A DNA stretch of 64,000 nucleotides from Ramlibacter ginsenosidimutans. Lineage in GTDB: Bacteria > Pseudomonadota > Gammaproteobacteria > Burkholderiales > Burkholderiaceae_C. A program made the translations under genes and the position numbers. Every line of letters starts with the position of its first letter. The first letter of the stretch is position 1. Positions 18,198 through 27,435 of the stretch are shown in pieces. Where the stretch lies: positions 186,001 through 250,000 of the forward strand of contig NZ_JAEPWM010000007.1 of assembly GCF_016654015.1 (NCBI RefSeq), in the 5' to 3' direction. The notes under the pieces are model-generated. The model was not told the origin of the DNA and searched no databases. It saw nothing but the letters and a program-made list of their open reading frames with translations.

Positions 18198-18724
18198 CGG
18201 TAGGCGATCTCGGCCCGGCGGTTCTGGGCCCAGGCCGACTCGTCGTGGCCCTCGGCCACCGGCTTTTCCTTGCCGAAGCTCACGGCCTCGACCTGCGAGT
18301 CGGGCACGCCCAGCAATTCCAGCGCCTGGCGCACGGCTTCGGCGCGGCGCTGGCCGAGCGCGAGGTTGTATTCGCTGCCGCCGCGCTCGTCGGTGTTGCC
18401 TTCGACCACGACATGGCGCTTCGGGTTCTGCTTCAGGAAACGCGCGTGCGCCTCGACCAGCGACTGGAACTCCGGCTTGATCGTGTTGCTGTCGTAATCG
18501 AAGTAGATGATGCGCGCCACGTTGGCGGGGCCGGCCTTGGTCGCCGCCGTATCGTCGACGGTCACGGGCTGGACCTGGCTCTGGCCGCCGCCACCGGGGG
18601 TGCCACCCGGGGTCGTGGCCGTGCCACTGCGGGATTCGACGGGCACGTCGTCGAGCTTCACGCCGCTCGCGCACCCCGCGAGTGCGGCGGCGAGGACGAC
18701 GGCAAGAAGTGCAGACTGCTTCAT
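18194..18724 (-). CDS. pal: Peptidoglycan-associated lipoprotein Pal
   Basis: A 176-residue outer-membrane lipoprotein. The signal ends with lipobox LAGC (Cys18). A Gly/Thr/Pro-rich linker precedes the OmpA-like domain: IYFDYDSNTIKPEF, then VEGNTDERGGSEYNLALGQRR, which holds the Asp and Arg that grip diaminopimelate in peptidoglycan. I chose the ATG at 18724 because it gives a proper lipoprotein signal and has GGAG upstream; an ATG at 18751 overlapping the tolB stop would add nine residues (MNNFLEKLG). Pal anchors the outer membrane via TolB. Confidence 0.94.
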   Translation of the reverse strand: MKQSALLAVVLAAALAGCASGVKLDDVPVESRSGTATTPGGTPGGGGQSQVQPVTVDDTAATKAGPANVARIIYFDYDSNTIKPEFQSLVEAHARFLKQNPKRHVVVEGNTDERGGSEYNLALGQRRAEAVRQALELLGVPDSQVEAVSFGKEKPVAEGHDESAWAQNRRAEIAYR

Positions 18725-18747
18725 TCCTAGCTTCTCCAGAAAGTTGT

Positions 18748-20037
18748 TCATCGCTGAAAGGGGCCCCAATCGGGTTCGCGGATATCGCCGCCCTTGCCGG
18801 GCAGGCGCGCCTTGATCTTGCCGTCGAGGGTGGTGGTCATCAGGGCCTCCGCGGACCCTTGCCGGGTCGCGTAGATGATGAGCCGCCCATTGGGCGCAAA
18901 GCTCGGGCTCTCGTCGGTCGTCGTGTCCGTGACGGACTGGACGTTGCCGGTGGCGAGTTCCATCACCTGCAGCTTGAAGGCGCCGCTGACGCGGGAAATG
19001 TAGGCGAGCCACCTGCCGTCCGAACTGAGGGCCGGGGAAATGTTGTAAGTCCCGGTAAAGGTGACGCGCTGCGCCTCGCCGCCATTGGCAGGCATGCGGT
19101 AGATCTGCGGAGCGCCGCCGCGATCGCTTACGAAATAGATGCTGCGGCCATCGGCCGAGTACAGCGGCTCGGTGTCGATGCCGCTGGACTGCGTGAGCCG
19201 GCGCGCCTCGCCGCCGGTGGCGGAGATCGTGTAGAGCTGCGAGCCGCCGTCGCGGGTGAGCGTGACCGCGAGCGTGCGGCCGTCGGGCGACCAGGCGGGC
19301 GCGCTGTTGGAGCCGCGGAAATTGGCGATCAGCCGCCGGGTGCCGTTCGCGATGTCGTGCACGTACACCACGGGCTTGCGCGACTCGAAGGAGACGTACG
19401 CCAGCTGCTTGCCGTTGGGCGACCACGCGGGCGAGATGATGGGCTCGGTGCTCGAGAGCGCCGACTGCGCGTTCTCGCCGTCGGCATCCGCCACCCACAG
19501 GTTGAAGCGGTTGCCCGCCTTGGTCACGTAGGCGATGCGCGTGGAGAACACGCCCTTCGTGCCCGTGAGCTTCTCGTAGATCATGTCGGCGATGCGGTGC
19601 GCGGCAAGCCGCAGGTCCGCCGCCACCACCACGAAGCCCCCTTGCGCGAGCTCCTGGCCGCGCACGACGTCCCAGAGCCGGAAGCGCACGTCGTAGCGGC
19701 CGTCGGCCAGCCGCGTGGCGCTGCCCACCGCCAGCGAGTCGGCGCTCTTCTGCCGCCACGGCCCCAGGTCGGGCCGGCTCGTCTCGTCGAGCGTCGGCGC
19801 GCCCGCAGTATCAACGGCGCGGAACTGGCCGCTGCGCTCCAGGTCGGCCTGCACGATGGCACCGATCTTCTGAGGCGCCTCGGCGTCCCCGCGGAAGGGA
19901 ACGATGGCGATAGGGAGCTGCGTCAGCCCGACGCCGGTCACCTCCACGCGGAACTGCGCAAGCGCCGGGCCCGCACCCGCGAGGGCGCCCAGCGCGGCAA
20001 CGAGCTCACGGCGTCGCCACGGTCTCAAGACATGCAT
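18748..20037 (-). CDS. tolB: Tol-Pal system periplasmic protein TolB
   Basis: A 429-residue protein, the usual TolB size. Residues 1 to about 28 are a signal peptide with an Arg-rich n-region ([15 protein letters not shown]). The N-terminal domain runs to about residue 160 and is followed by a six-bladed beta-propeller whose blades show the repeated pattern [39 protein letters not shown] and [12 protein letters not shown]. TolB binds Pal and helps outer-membrane constriction. It heads the tolB-pal-cpoB-tcdA run; tolQ, tolR and tolA are not in the window. Confidence 0.95.
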   Translation of the reverse strand: MHVLRPWRRRELVAALGALAGAGPALAQFRVEVTGVGLTQLPIAIVPFRGDAEAPQKIGAIVQADLERSGQFRAVDTAGAPTLDETSRPDLGPWRQKSADSLAVGSATRLADGRYDVRFRLWDVVRGQELAQGGFVVVAADLRLAAHRIADMIYEKLTGTKGVFSTRIAYVTKAGNRFNLWVADADGENAQSALSSTEPIISPAWSPNGKQLAYVSFESRKPVVYVHDIANGTRRLIANFRGSNSAPAWSPDGRTLAVTLTRDGGSQLYTISATGGEARRLTQSSGIDTEPLYSADGRSIYFVSDRGGAPQIYRMPANGGEAQRVTFTGTYNISPALSSDGRWLAYISRVSGAFKLQVMELATGNVQSVTDTTTDESPSFAPNGRLIIYATRQGSAEALMTTTLDGKIKARLPGKGGDIREPDWGPFQR

Positions 20038-20094
20038 TCTCTGGATTCTCCTTGTGCTTCCTGCGGTTCAACGCGCGGCAAATGGTTCCCGTGG

Positions 20095-20868
20095 TCAGGG
20101 TCGGCCCGGACCCGACGCGCCGGAGTCGCGTTGCAGCAACCATAACTTCATGTACCGGTAGTAGGTGCCCTCGGCGTTGGAGATCGCCAACGCGAATCCC
20201 AGCCGCCCGTCCAGGAACCCGAGCTTCAGCACATAGGTGCGCAGGAAGGCCCAGGTACCGTGTCCGAGGGCCTTCGCCAGCGATCCCTTCACGCCCCGCC
20301 GCATCAGCGCCAGCGCGCCGGCCGTGGAATAACGGTCGAGCTTCGCGAGCACCGACTCGAAATGCGGCATGCTGTCGTGCAACAGGTCGCCCTCCAGCCG
20401 CCCGACCGGTCCCTGCGTCACCACGCGTTCGTGCACCAGGTCCTCCGAGAAACGGGCCGCCCCGCGGCGGAACAGGCGCACCACGCGGTCCGGATACCAC
20501 CCGGAATGCGCCATGTACTGGCCGCAGTAGCTGGAACGGCGATGGATCTCGTACGCATCGTATTTGCCCGAATGTATCGCACTCCGCAGGCTGGCCGCCA
20601 GTTCGGCCGTCACCTGTTCGTCCGCGTCGATCGAAAAGATCCAGTCGCCGGTCGCTGCATCGAGGGCGCGGTTCTTCTGCGGCCCGAATCCGGGCCAGTC
20701 CGCCGGCTGCAGGACGCGGGCCCCGGCCGCGCGCGCGGCTTCGACGGTGCCGTCGGTGCTGCCCGAATCGACCACCACGATTTCATCGGCGAAGCCCACC
20801 GAGCGCAGGCAGGCGCCGATGTTGCGGATCTCGTTGCGGGTGATGAGGACGACGGACAGGCGTGGCAT
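20095..20868 (-). CDS. Glycosyltransferase family 2, LPS-core type (WaaE/KdtX-like)
   Basis: A 257-residue GT-A glycosyltransferase starting MPRLSVVLITRNEIRNIG. The nucleotide-sugar site shows IVVVDSGSTDGT and the metal motif SIDADEQ (DAD). The FADEIVVVDSGSTDGT pattern and length match the lipopolysaccharide-core beta-1,4-glucosyltransferase group (WaaE/KdtX). A C-terminal hydrophobic/aromatic part (WAFLRTYVLKLGFLDG) probably associates with the membrane. It diverges from msbA, which exports lipid A-core, supporting an LPS role. The sugar donor is inferred, not visible. Confidence 0.88.
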   Translation of the reverse strand: MPRLSVVLITRNEIRNIGACLRSVGFADEIVVVDSGSTDGTVEAARAAGARVLQPADWPGFGPQKNRALDAATGDWIFSIDADEQVTAELAASLRSAIHSGKYDAYEIHRRSSYCGQYMAHSGWYPDRVVRLFRRGAARFSEDLVHERVVTQGPVGRLEGDLLHDSMPHFESVLAKLDRYSTAGALALMRRGVKGSLAKALGHGTWAFLRTYVLKLGFLDGRLGFALAISNAEGTYYRYMKLWLLQRDSGASGPGRP

Positions 20869-20948
20869 GGGACGGCGCCGCCGGGCAGCCCGGCCGCGCA
20901 CGGCATAATCGCGGCTTCATTATTGCACCCCGCTTGGGACCGAATCCT

Positions 20949-22688
20949 GTGATCCGCATCGACATGGGCGTGGTGCGCTGGCTGATGCCGTTCTTTGCCG
21001 GCTCGCGCAAGTTCTGGATCGGCGCGGCGATCTGCACCGTCATCTCGTCCGCCCTCGAGCCGCTGGTTCCCGCCCTGCTCAAGCCCCTGATCGACCGGGG
21101 CTTCCGCACCGACAATCCGCTGCAGCTGTGGACCGTGCCCACTGCGCTGATGCTGCTGTTCGCAGTGCGGGGCACCACCGGCTTCCTCGCGGACCTGGCG
21201 CTCGCGCGGATCTCGCAGGACGGGCTGATGAAGCTGCGCACCGCGATGTTCGGGCGCCTGCTGGACGCCCGCCTGTCGCTGTTCTCCCGCGAGAACGCGA
21301 CCTCGCTGTCCAACACCGTGGTGTTCGAGCTGCAAAGCGGCGTGTCGCTGCTGGTGAACTCCGTCATCGCGCTGCTGAAGGACAGCATGTCGATGCTGGC
21401 GCTGCTGTTCTACCTGATCTACCTGAACTGGGCGCTCACGCTGATCGTGCTGGCCATCGTGCCGGCCGTGGCCTGGATCATCCGCACGGTGTCCAAGCGC
21501 CTGTACCGCATCGCCCGCAGCAGCCACGCGGCGACCAACGAACTCGCTTACGTGGTCGAGGAAAACGTGCTCGCCGCGCGCGTGGTGCGCCTGCATGGCG
21601 CGCAGCCCGCGCAGGCCAAGCGCTTCGACAAGCTGGGCAAGGCGCTGCGGCGGCTGGCCCTGAAGTCGGCGGCTGCCTCGGCCGCGATCACGCCGCTCAC
21701 GCACCTCGTCGCGGCGGCTTCTCTCTCGCTGGTGATCGTCATCGCCCTGTGGCAAAGCCGCAGCGGCATCTCGCCCGGCACCTTCGCTGCCTTCGTCACG
21801 TCGATGCTGATGCTGATCGCGCCGATCAAGCGGCTGTCGGAGGCGGCCAGCCCCATCTCGCGCGGCATCGCGGCGGTGCAGCGCAGCCGCGAGATGCTCA
21901 CCAAGGTGCCGCCCGAGGCCGGCGGCACCCATGCACCCGGCCGCACGCGCGGCCACATCGAATTGCGCCGGGTGACGGTGCGCTACCGCGAGGATGGACT
22001 GCCGGCGCTCGACCGCCTGGACCTGGAGATCACGCCGGGACAGATCGTGGCGCTGGTGGGTCCGTCCGGCTCGGGCAAGAGCACGCTCGCCAACCTGCTG
22101 CCCCGCTTCGTGCAGCCGGACGAAGGCGAGGTCCTGCTCGACGGAGTCGATGTCGCGGCCTGGAAGCTCGAGGCCCTGCGCGCGCAATTCGCGCTGGTGA
22201 GCCAGGACGTGGTGATGTTCAACGACACGCTGGCCGCGAACATCGCGCTGCAGGACGCGCCGGATCGCGCGCGGCTGGAGCGCTGCGTGGCCGCGGCGAA
22301 CCTGGGCGAGCTGGTCGCATCGCTGCCGCAGGGCCTGGACACCAACGTCGGCCACAACGCCACCGAGCTTTCCGGCGGCCAGCGGCAGCGGCTGGCGATC
22401 GCCCGCGCGCTGTACAAGGACGCACCGATCCTGATCCTCGACGAGGCGACGTCGGCGCTGGACACCGTGTCGGAGCGCCAGGTCCAGGAGGCGCTGAACC
22501 GCCTCATGGCCGGCCGCACGACACTGATCATCGCGCACCGCCTCTCCACCGTCGAACACGCGCACCGCATCGTGGTGCTGGAGCAAGGCCGCATCGCCGA
22601 AGCGGGCTCGCACGCGGAGCTGATCGAACGAGGCGGGCTGTACGCGCGCCTGCACTCGCTGCAGTCCGGGCAAGGCTTGCTCGCATGA
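20949..22688 (+). CDS. msbA: Lipid A export ATP-binding/permease protein MsbA
   Basis: A half-size ABC exporter of 579 residues. Residues about 15-300 hold six membrane segments (for example DSMSMLALLFYLIYLNWALT). The ATPase domain has Walker A GPSGSGKST, signature LSGGQRQRLAIARAL and Walker B ILILDEATSALD, with a His switch IIAHRLSTV. It flips lipid A-core across the inner membrane. The start is uncertain: GTG at 20949 or ATG at 20964. Flanking LPS glycosyltransferases support MsbA over other type IV exporters. Confidence 0.9.
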   Translation: MIRIDMGVVRWLMPFFAGSRKFWIGAAICTVISSALEPLVPALLKPLIDRGFRTDNPLQLWTVPTALMLLFAVRGTTGFLADLALARISQDGLMKLRTAMFGRLLDARLSLFSRENATSLSNTVVFELQSGVSLLVNSVIALLKDSMSMLALLFYLIYLNWALTLIVLAIVPAVAWIIRTVSKRLYRIARSSHAATNELAYVVEENVLAARVVRLHGAQPAQAKRFDKLGKALRRLALKSAAASAAITPLTHLVAAASLSLVIVIALWQSRSGISPGTFAAFVTSMLMLIAPIKRLSEAASPISRGIAAVQRSREMLTKVPPEAGGTHAPGRTRGHIELRRVTVRYREDGLPALDRLDLEITPGQIVALVGPSGSGKSTLANLLPRFVQPDEGEVLLDGVDVAAWKLEALRAQFALVSQDVVMFNDTLAANIALQDAPDRARLERCVAAANLGELVASLPQGLDTNVGHNATELSGGQRQRLAIARALYKDAPILILDEATSALDTVSERQVQEALNRLMAGRTTLIIAHRLSTVEHAHRIVVLEQGRIAEAGSHAELIERGGLYARLHSLQSGQGLLA

Positions 22689-22747
22689 GCCCGCCGGGCC
22701 GCCCCAAGGGCGATACCGCAGTGCGCAGCACGGAGGTACTCCTGTGA
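22685..22747 (+). CDS. Possible 20-residue peptide linking msbA and the heptosyltransferase
   Basis: A 20-codon reading frame whose ATG overlaps the msbA stop (ATGA) and whose stop overlaps the GTG start of the next gene. The peptide is MSPPGRPKGDTAVRSTEVLL. A ribosome-binding-like GGAGG at 22731-22735 lies inside it, correctly spaced for the next GTG. It may be a coupling peptide or simply a chance opening. I recall similar SPPGRPKG-type short peptides elsewhere in Burkholderiales but cannot verify that. Confidence 0.3.
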   Translation: MSPPGRPKGDTAVRSTEVLL

Positions 22748-23853
22748 GCGCGCTGGCGCAGCCGCCGGACGGCATAGACGCCAGCCGGCTGCAGCGCGTG
22801 CTCGTGATCAAGCTGCGCCACCACGGCGACGTGCTGCTGGCCAGCCCGGTGCTGAGCGTGCTCAAGCGCGCGGCGCCGCAGGCCGAGATCGATGCGCTGG
22901 TCTATGCCGACACCGCCCCCATGCTGCAGGGCCACCCTGCCCTGGCGCAGCTGCACCTGCTGCCGCGGGGCCGCCAGGGCGGCTGGCTGCAACGACTGGG
23001 CGCCGAGTGCCGGCTGCTGGCGGCGCTGCGCGAGCGCCGCTACGACCTCGTCGTGCACCTCACGGACCATCCGCGCGGCGCCTGGCTCGCGCGCGTGCTG
23101 CGCGCACGCTGGTCGGTGGCGTTCGAGCGCGAGGCTGGAGCGTGGTGGTGGCGCCGTGCCTTCACGCATCTGGCCCGCCAGCCGCGCGCTGGCATACCTC
23201 GCGCGACCGTGGAGCGGCACCTCGACCTGCTGCGGCGCCTGGGCATCCACCCGGAGCCGCAGGAGCGGGCGCCGACGCTGGCCATCGCCGACACGGCGCG
23301 CGAGCGCGTGCGCGACCTGCTGCGTGCCGCCGGCTGGCAGGGCCAGCCTTATGCCGTGGTGCACCCGGGCTCGCGCTGGATGTTCAAGGTGTGGACGCCA
23401 AGCGGCAACGCGCAGGTGCTGGACCACCTCGCTGCGCGCGGGCTCGTCCCCGTGCTCACCGCCGCGCCCGATGCGCGCGAGAGCGAGCTTGCCGATGCCA
23501 TCCTGCAGCAGGCGTCCAGCCGCTGCATCGACCTGCGCGGCAAGCTCACGCTGCAGGAACTGGGCGCCGCAATCGCCGGCGCCGAGGTGTTCTTCGGCGT
23601 GGACTCGGTGCCGATGCACATCGCCGCCGCCGTGGGCACGCCGGGCGTGGCCCTGTTCGGCCCGAGCAGCGAAAAGGAATGGGGCCCCTGGAGTCCGCGC
23701 ATGCGCGTCGTCGCTTCCCGCGAGCATCCCTGCCGCCCTTGCGGCATCGACGGCTGCGGCGGCAGCAAGCGCTCCGACTGCCTCGTGCTGCTGCCCGTCG
23801 CCGAGGTGGTCCGGGCGCTGGACGCGGTGCTGGAGCGGCCCGGGCGTGGCTGA
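22744..23853 (+). CDS. LPS core heptosyltransferase family protein (GT9, RfaQ-like)
   Basis: A 369-residue GT-B glycosyltransferase of family 9. The N-terminal motif is VLVIKLRHHGDVLLASPVL; the C-terminal domain has VVHPGSRWMFKVWT and the ADP-heptose site FFGVDSVPMHIAAAVGTP with the conserved D-x-x-x-x-H pattern. A Cys cluster (HPCRPCGIDGCGG) near residue 330 is seen in some RfaQ-like enzymes. It adds heptose to the inner core of LPS. GTG start at 22744 with GGAGG upstream. It overlaps the following glycosyltransferase gene by 8 bases. Confidence 0.9.
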   Translation: MSALAQPPDGIDASRLQRVLVIKLRHHGDVLLASPVLSVLKRAAPQAEIDALVYADTAPMLQGHPALAQLHLLPRGRQGGWLQRLGAECRLLAALRERRYDLVVHLTDHPRGAWLARVLRARWSVAFEREAGAWWWRRAFTHLARQPRAGIPRATVERHLDLLRRLGIHPEPQERAPTLAIADTARERVRDLLRAAGWQGQPYAVVHPGSRWMFKVWTPSGNAQVLDHLAARGLVPVLTAAPDARESELADAILQQASSRCIDLRGKLTLQELGAAIAGAEVFFGVDSVPMHIAAAVGTPGVALFGPSSEKEWGPWSPRMRVVASREHPCRPCGIDGCGGSKRSDCLVLLPVAEVVRALDAVLERPGRG

Positions 23854-25009
23854 AGGCCGGCCTCGCATCGCACTCGTGCGCGCCAGCTGGAATGCGGCCG
23901 GCGGCGCCGAGCGCTTCGTGCAGCGCATCGCGCAGGCCCTGGCCGCGCGCGACGTGGAAGTGACGCTGATCGCGCGCCACTGGCCGGCCAGCGGCGAGTC
24001 CGCCTTGCCGGCCGGCGTGCGCCGCCTGCAACTCGACCCGCCGCATGCCGGCCGTCGCTCGCGCGACCGCTCCTTCGCACGCGCCGTGCTGGACGCCGTC
24101 GCTCGTGAGCGCTTCGACCTCGTGCAGTCGCACGAACGCATTCCCGGCCTGCCCGTGTACCGGGCCGGCGACGGCGTGCACCGGCAGTGGCTCGCGATCA
24201 AGCGGCGCAGCCTGGGACGCTGGCGCGCGCTGGGCGACGCGCTCAGTGCGCAGCACCGCGCCGTGCTGCGGGCCGAAAGCGAGATGTTCGGGCATCCCGC
24301 CCTGCGCTGCGTGATCTGCAATTCCGAGATGGTCCGCGACGAGATCGTCCGGCACTACGGCGTGGCCCCCGAGAAGCTGGTCGTGATCCGCAACGGCGTG
24401 GACCTCCAGCGCTTCCGCCCGCCCACGCCCGAGGAGCGTGCCGACGCGCGGGCGCGCTTGGCCTGGCCATCGGAGCGCAGCGTGTTCCTGTTCGTGGGCT
24501 CCGGCTTCGAGCGCAAGGGCGTTGCCGCGGCACTGCGGGCGTTCGCCGTCGGCCCGCTGCGCGAGCGTGCCCTGCTGGTGATCGTGGGCGAAGACAAGCG
24601 GCGCGGCCGCTACGAACGGCTCGCCCGCCGGCTCGGCCTCGCCGACAGCGTGCGCTTCACCGGCGCGCAGGACGACGTCCTGCCCTACTACCAGGGCGCG
24701 GACGCCTTCGTGCTGCCCACGCTCTACGATCCGCAGTCCAACGCGGTGCTGGAAGCCATGGCCTGTGGGCTGCCGCCGATCACGACCCGCTCTTGCGGCG
24801 TGGCCGAACTGCTGTCGCCGGCCTCGGGCCGGGTGGTGGACGCCGACGACATCCCGGCGCTGGCTGCGGCCCTGGCCGACCTGCAGGACCGCGCGCGGGC
24901 GCGCGCGCTCGGGGCCGAGGCGCGGCGCGCCGTGGAACCCTACAGCCTGCAGCGCATGACCGACGACTATCTCGCCCTGTACGCGCGCCTGCTCCCGACT
25001 GCCGCATGA
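23846..25009 (+). CDS. GT4-family LPS core glucosyltransferase (WaaG-like)
   Basis: A 387-residue GT-B enzyme. Features typical of WaaG are RASWNAAGGAERFVQRIAQAL near the N-terminus, VIRNGVDLQRFRPP, FLFVGSGFERKGVAAALRAF and the donor-site ADAFVLPTLYDPQSNAVLEAMACG with its E-x(7)-E pattern. The FVGSGFERKGV sequence is the strongest pointer to the UDP-glucose:(heptosyl)LPS alpha-1,3-glucosyltransferase group. The GTG start lies within the end of the heptosyltransferase gene, so translation is probably coupled. Confidence 0.87.
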   Translation: MAEGRPRIALVRASWNAAGGAERFVQRIAQALAARDVEVTLIARHWPASGESALPAGVRRLQLDPPHAGRRSRDRSFARAVLDAVARERFDLVQSHERIPGLPVYRAGDGVHRQWLAIKRRSLGRWRALGDALSAQHRAVLRAESEMFGHPALRCVICNSEMVRDEIVRHYGVAPEKLVVIRNGVDLQRFRPPTPEERADARARLAWPSERSVFLFVGSGFERKGVAAALRAFAVGPLRERALLVIVGEDKRRGRYERLARRLGLADSVRFTGAQDDVLPYYQGADAFVLPTLYDPQSNAVLEAMACGLPPITTRSCGVAELLSPASGRVVDADDIPALAAALADLQDRARARALGAEARRAVEPYSLQRMTDDYLALYARLLPTAA

Positions 25010-26103
25010 AAATCCTGCACACCGAAGCATCCGCCGGCTGGGGCGGCCAGGAACTGCGCATCCTCGCGGAGATGCAGGGCCTGCGCGAGCGCGGCCACAC
25101 GCTGGAGCTCGCCGCGCCCGCCTCCGCGCGCATCCATCGCGAGGCGGCGGCCCTGGGTTTCACCGTGCACGACGTGCCGATCGCGCGCAAGAACCTGCGC
25201 GGCGTGCTCGCCCTGCGCAGGCTGCTGCGCTCACGCGACTTCGACGTCGTGAACACGCACAGTTCGACCGACAGCTGGCTGGCCGCGCTGGCCAATGCAC
25301 TGTCGCCGCGGCGCGTGCCGCTCGTGCGCACGCGCCACATCTCCGCGCCCGTGCCGCGCAACCCCGCCACGCGCTGGCTCTACAACCGCGCGGCCGCCGC
25401 CATCGTGACCACGGGCGAGAAGCTGCGCGAGGAGCTGCGCGAGGGCAACGGCTTTCGCGACGTGACCATCCGCTCGGTGCCGACCGGCATCGACCCCGAG
25501 CGCTTCCATCCTGCCGACGCCGCCGCCGCGCGGGCCGAGCTGGGGCTGCCGGCTCTGTTCACCGTGGGCATCGTCGCGACCTTGCGCAGCTGGAAGGGCC
25601 ATCGCTACCTCATCGACGCGGTCGGCCAGTTGCGCGCGCAAGGCCAGGACCTGCAACTGCTGATCGTCGGCGACGGACCGCAACGCGAAGCGCTCGAGGC
25701 GCAGGTCGCGGCGGCGGGCTGGTCCGAGGTGGTGCGCTTCGCGGGACACGATCCGCGTCCGGAGCGCTGGCTGCGCGCCATGGACCTGTTCGTGCTGCCC
25801 TCGTATGCCAACGAGGGCGTGCCGCAGGCGCTGATGCAGGCCATGATGTCCGGCCTGCCCTGCATCACGACTTCGATCGGCGCCATCGGCGAGGTGGCGC
25901 GCGACGGCGAGACGGCTCTGGTCGTGCCCACGCAGGACACGCAGGCCCTGGCGGCGGCGATCGCACGCCTGCAGCAGGACACCGGTTTGCGCCAGCGGCT
26001 GGGCCAGGCTGCGCGCGCGTTCGCGCTGGCGCATTGCACGCTGGCGGCGATGTGCGACGCGATGGAGGAGGTGTTCTCCTCCGCCCGCGCGCAGCCGCGT
26101 TAG
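25006..26103 (+). CDS. GT4-family glycosyltransferase
   Basis: A 365-residue GT-B glycosyltransferase. It begins MKILHTEASAGWGGQELRIL, has VPTGIDPERFHP before the linker, VGIVATLRSWKGHRYLIDA at the start of the donor domain and a donor site in LFVLPSYANEGVPQALMQAM. Start ATG overlaps the previous stop (ATGA). It belongs to the same LPS operon and probably adds an outer-core or O-chain sugar; the linkage cannot be told. Its 3-prime end overlaps by 4 bases the end of the converging O-antigen-ligase-like gene. Confidence 0.88.
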   Translation: MKILHTEASAGWGGQELRILAEMQGLRERGHTLELAAPASARIHREAAALGFTVHDVPIARKNLRGVLALRRLLRSRDFDVVNTHSSTDSWLAALANALSPRRVPLVRTRHISAPVPRNPATRWLYNRAAAAIVTTGEKLREELREGNGFRDVTIRSVPTGIDPERFHPADAAAARAELGLPALFTVGIVATLRSWKGHRYLIDAVGQLRAQGQDLQLLIVGDGPQREALEAQVAAAGWSEVVRFAGHDPRPERWLRAMDLFVLPSYANEGVPQALMQAMMSGLPCITTSIGAIGEVARDGETALVVPTQDTQALAAAIARLQQDTGLRQRLGQAARAFALAHCTLAAMCDAMEEVFSSARAQPR

Positions 26104-27380
26104 CGCTGGTCTCCGCCGGCGCCCGCCCAGGCGCGGGCATGCACCGCGATCCACAGCCCGAAGAACAGCACGGCGATCGAGCCATGCTCGACCCGCAGCG
26201 TGGTGTTGAAGGTGCCCCCGATGAAGGCCACCAGGAAGCCGGCGGCGCTGGCCGGCCAGACCCACGACGTCGCCGCGCTCGCCGTGCTGCGCAGGAGCGA
26301 AGCGCCCCAGGCGACCGCCAGCAGGAGCAGCGACAGCACGCCGACCACGCCGCGATCCAGCAGGGTGCCGGCGTACAGGCTGTGCGGGTGCACCTGCTGC
26401 AGGTAGAGGCTGCGGTCGCAGCCTTCCCCATGCTGCGCGCGCCACTCGCACACCTGGTCGATCTTCACCGTCCCGAACGAGTCCGGGCCCCAGCCGAGCC
26501 AGGGGTGCTGGCGCCAGGCCTCGACGGCCAGGTTCCAGTGCCGGATGCGCGTCTCGGTGCTGGCCAGCTTGAACAGGCCATCCGGGGTGAGCTTGCGGTC
26601 CGACAGCACGGGATCGCGCGCGCCGAGCGCTGCCGCCAGGCCGGCCAGCACCGCCACGATCAGCACCGTGCGGCCGATCAGGCGGCGCGCCCGGGCCGTT
26701 CCACCCGAGGACAGGATGCCGATCGCGATGATCACCGCCGCGATACCGGTGGCGACCACCGCGGCGCGGCTGGCCCCGACCAGCAGCCCGGCACAACAGA
26801 CGACCGCGGAGAAGCCCAGGCCGGTGCGCAGGCGGCCGCCCTGGCCGGACTGCGCAGCCTGCAGCCACCAGCCGAACGTGCTCGCGGCGAGGATCGCGAT
26901 GTACAGCGCGGACTGGTTCACCTGCCCGACCGAGGGCAGTTCGAGGAAGGTCTTCGTTCCGCGCAGCAGGGGCACGGCCCCGCAGGCGATCGAAATCACG
27001 ACACCGATGCAGGCCGCAGCCGGAAGAACGCTGGCGGCCCGCTTCGGCAAGGGGGTGCGCGATGCGAGCCATGCGAGCAGGAACACGCGGACCACGCCCT
27101 TGACGTCGCCCGCATAGCCGGCAAGGCCCGAGACCACTGCCGAAGCGAGCACGAAGGCGAAGGCCGAGTCGTAGAGGTTCCAGCGTCCGCCGAGGCCGCG
27201 GGTGCGCACCGCATGCACGCCCCAGAGCACGACGAAGAGGACTGCCGCGAGATTCTTGGGCGCTTCCTCCAGCGGCAGGATGAAGAGGAAGAAGGCCAGC
27301 GTCCAGAGCATCGCCTGCTGGAGTGCCTGCTCCAGGCTCGCGTGGGGCGCCGCAAGCGCCGCAGTGCCGTCGTACTTCAT
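26100..27380 (-). CDS. O-antigen ligase/polymerase-family membrane protein (WaaL/Wzy-like)
   Basis: A 426-residue polytopic membrane protein with about ten to twelve hydrophobic segments. The large periplasmic loop between residues about 255 and 345 contains RIRHWNLAVEAWRQHPWLGWG and QVHPHSLYAGTLLDRGVVG, the Wzy_C/O-antigen-ligase pattern with the conserved Arg and His. Such proteins join O-antigen to lipid A-core or polymerise O-units. Context beside core glycosyltransferases favours ligase, but no Wzx/Wzz or O-unit genes are seen here. It converges with the preceding operon. Confidence 0.85.
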   Translation of the reverse strand: MKYDGTAALAAPHASLEQALQQAMLWTLAFFLFILPLEEAPKNLAAVLFVVLWGVHAVRTRGLGGRWNLYDSAFAFVLASAVVSGLAGYAGDVKGVVRVFLLAWLASRTPLPKRAASVLPAAACIGVVISIACGAVPLLRGTKTFLELPSVGQVNQSALYIAILAASTFGWWLQAAQSGQGGRLRTGLGFSAVVCCAGLLVGASRAAVVATGIAAVIIAIGILSSGGTARARRLIGRTVLIVAVLAGLAAALGARDPVLSDRKLTPDGLFKLASTETRIRHWNLAVEAWRQHPWLGWGPDSFGTVKIDQVCEWRAQHGEGCDRSLYLQQVHPHSLYAGTLLDRGVVGVLSLLLLAVAWGASLLRSTASAATSWVWPASAAGFLVAFIGGTFNTTLRVEHGSIAVLFFGLWIAVHARAWAGAGGDQR

Positions 27381-27435
27381 GCCGACCTTGCTCCAGCCTC
27401 AGGCAGTCCGCCGGGAAGCCGGCCGATGCGCCGCA

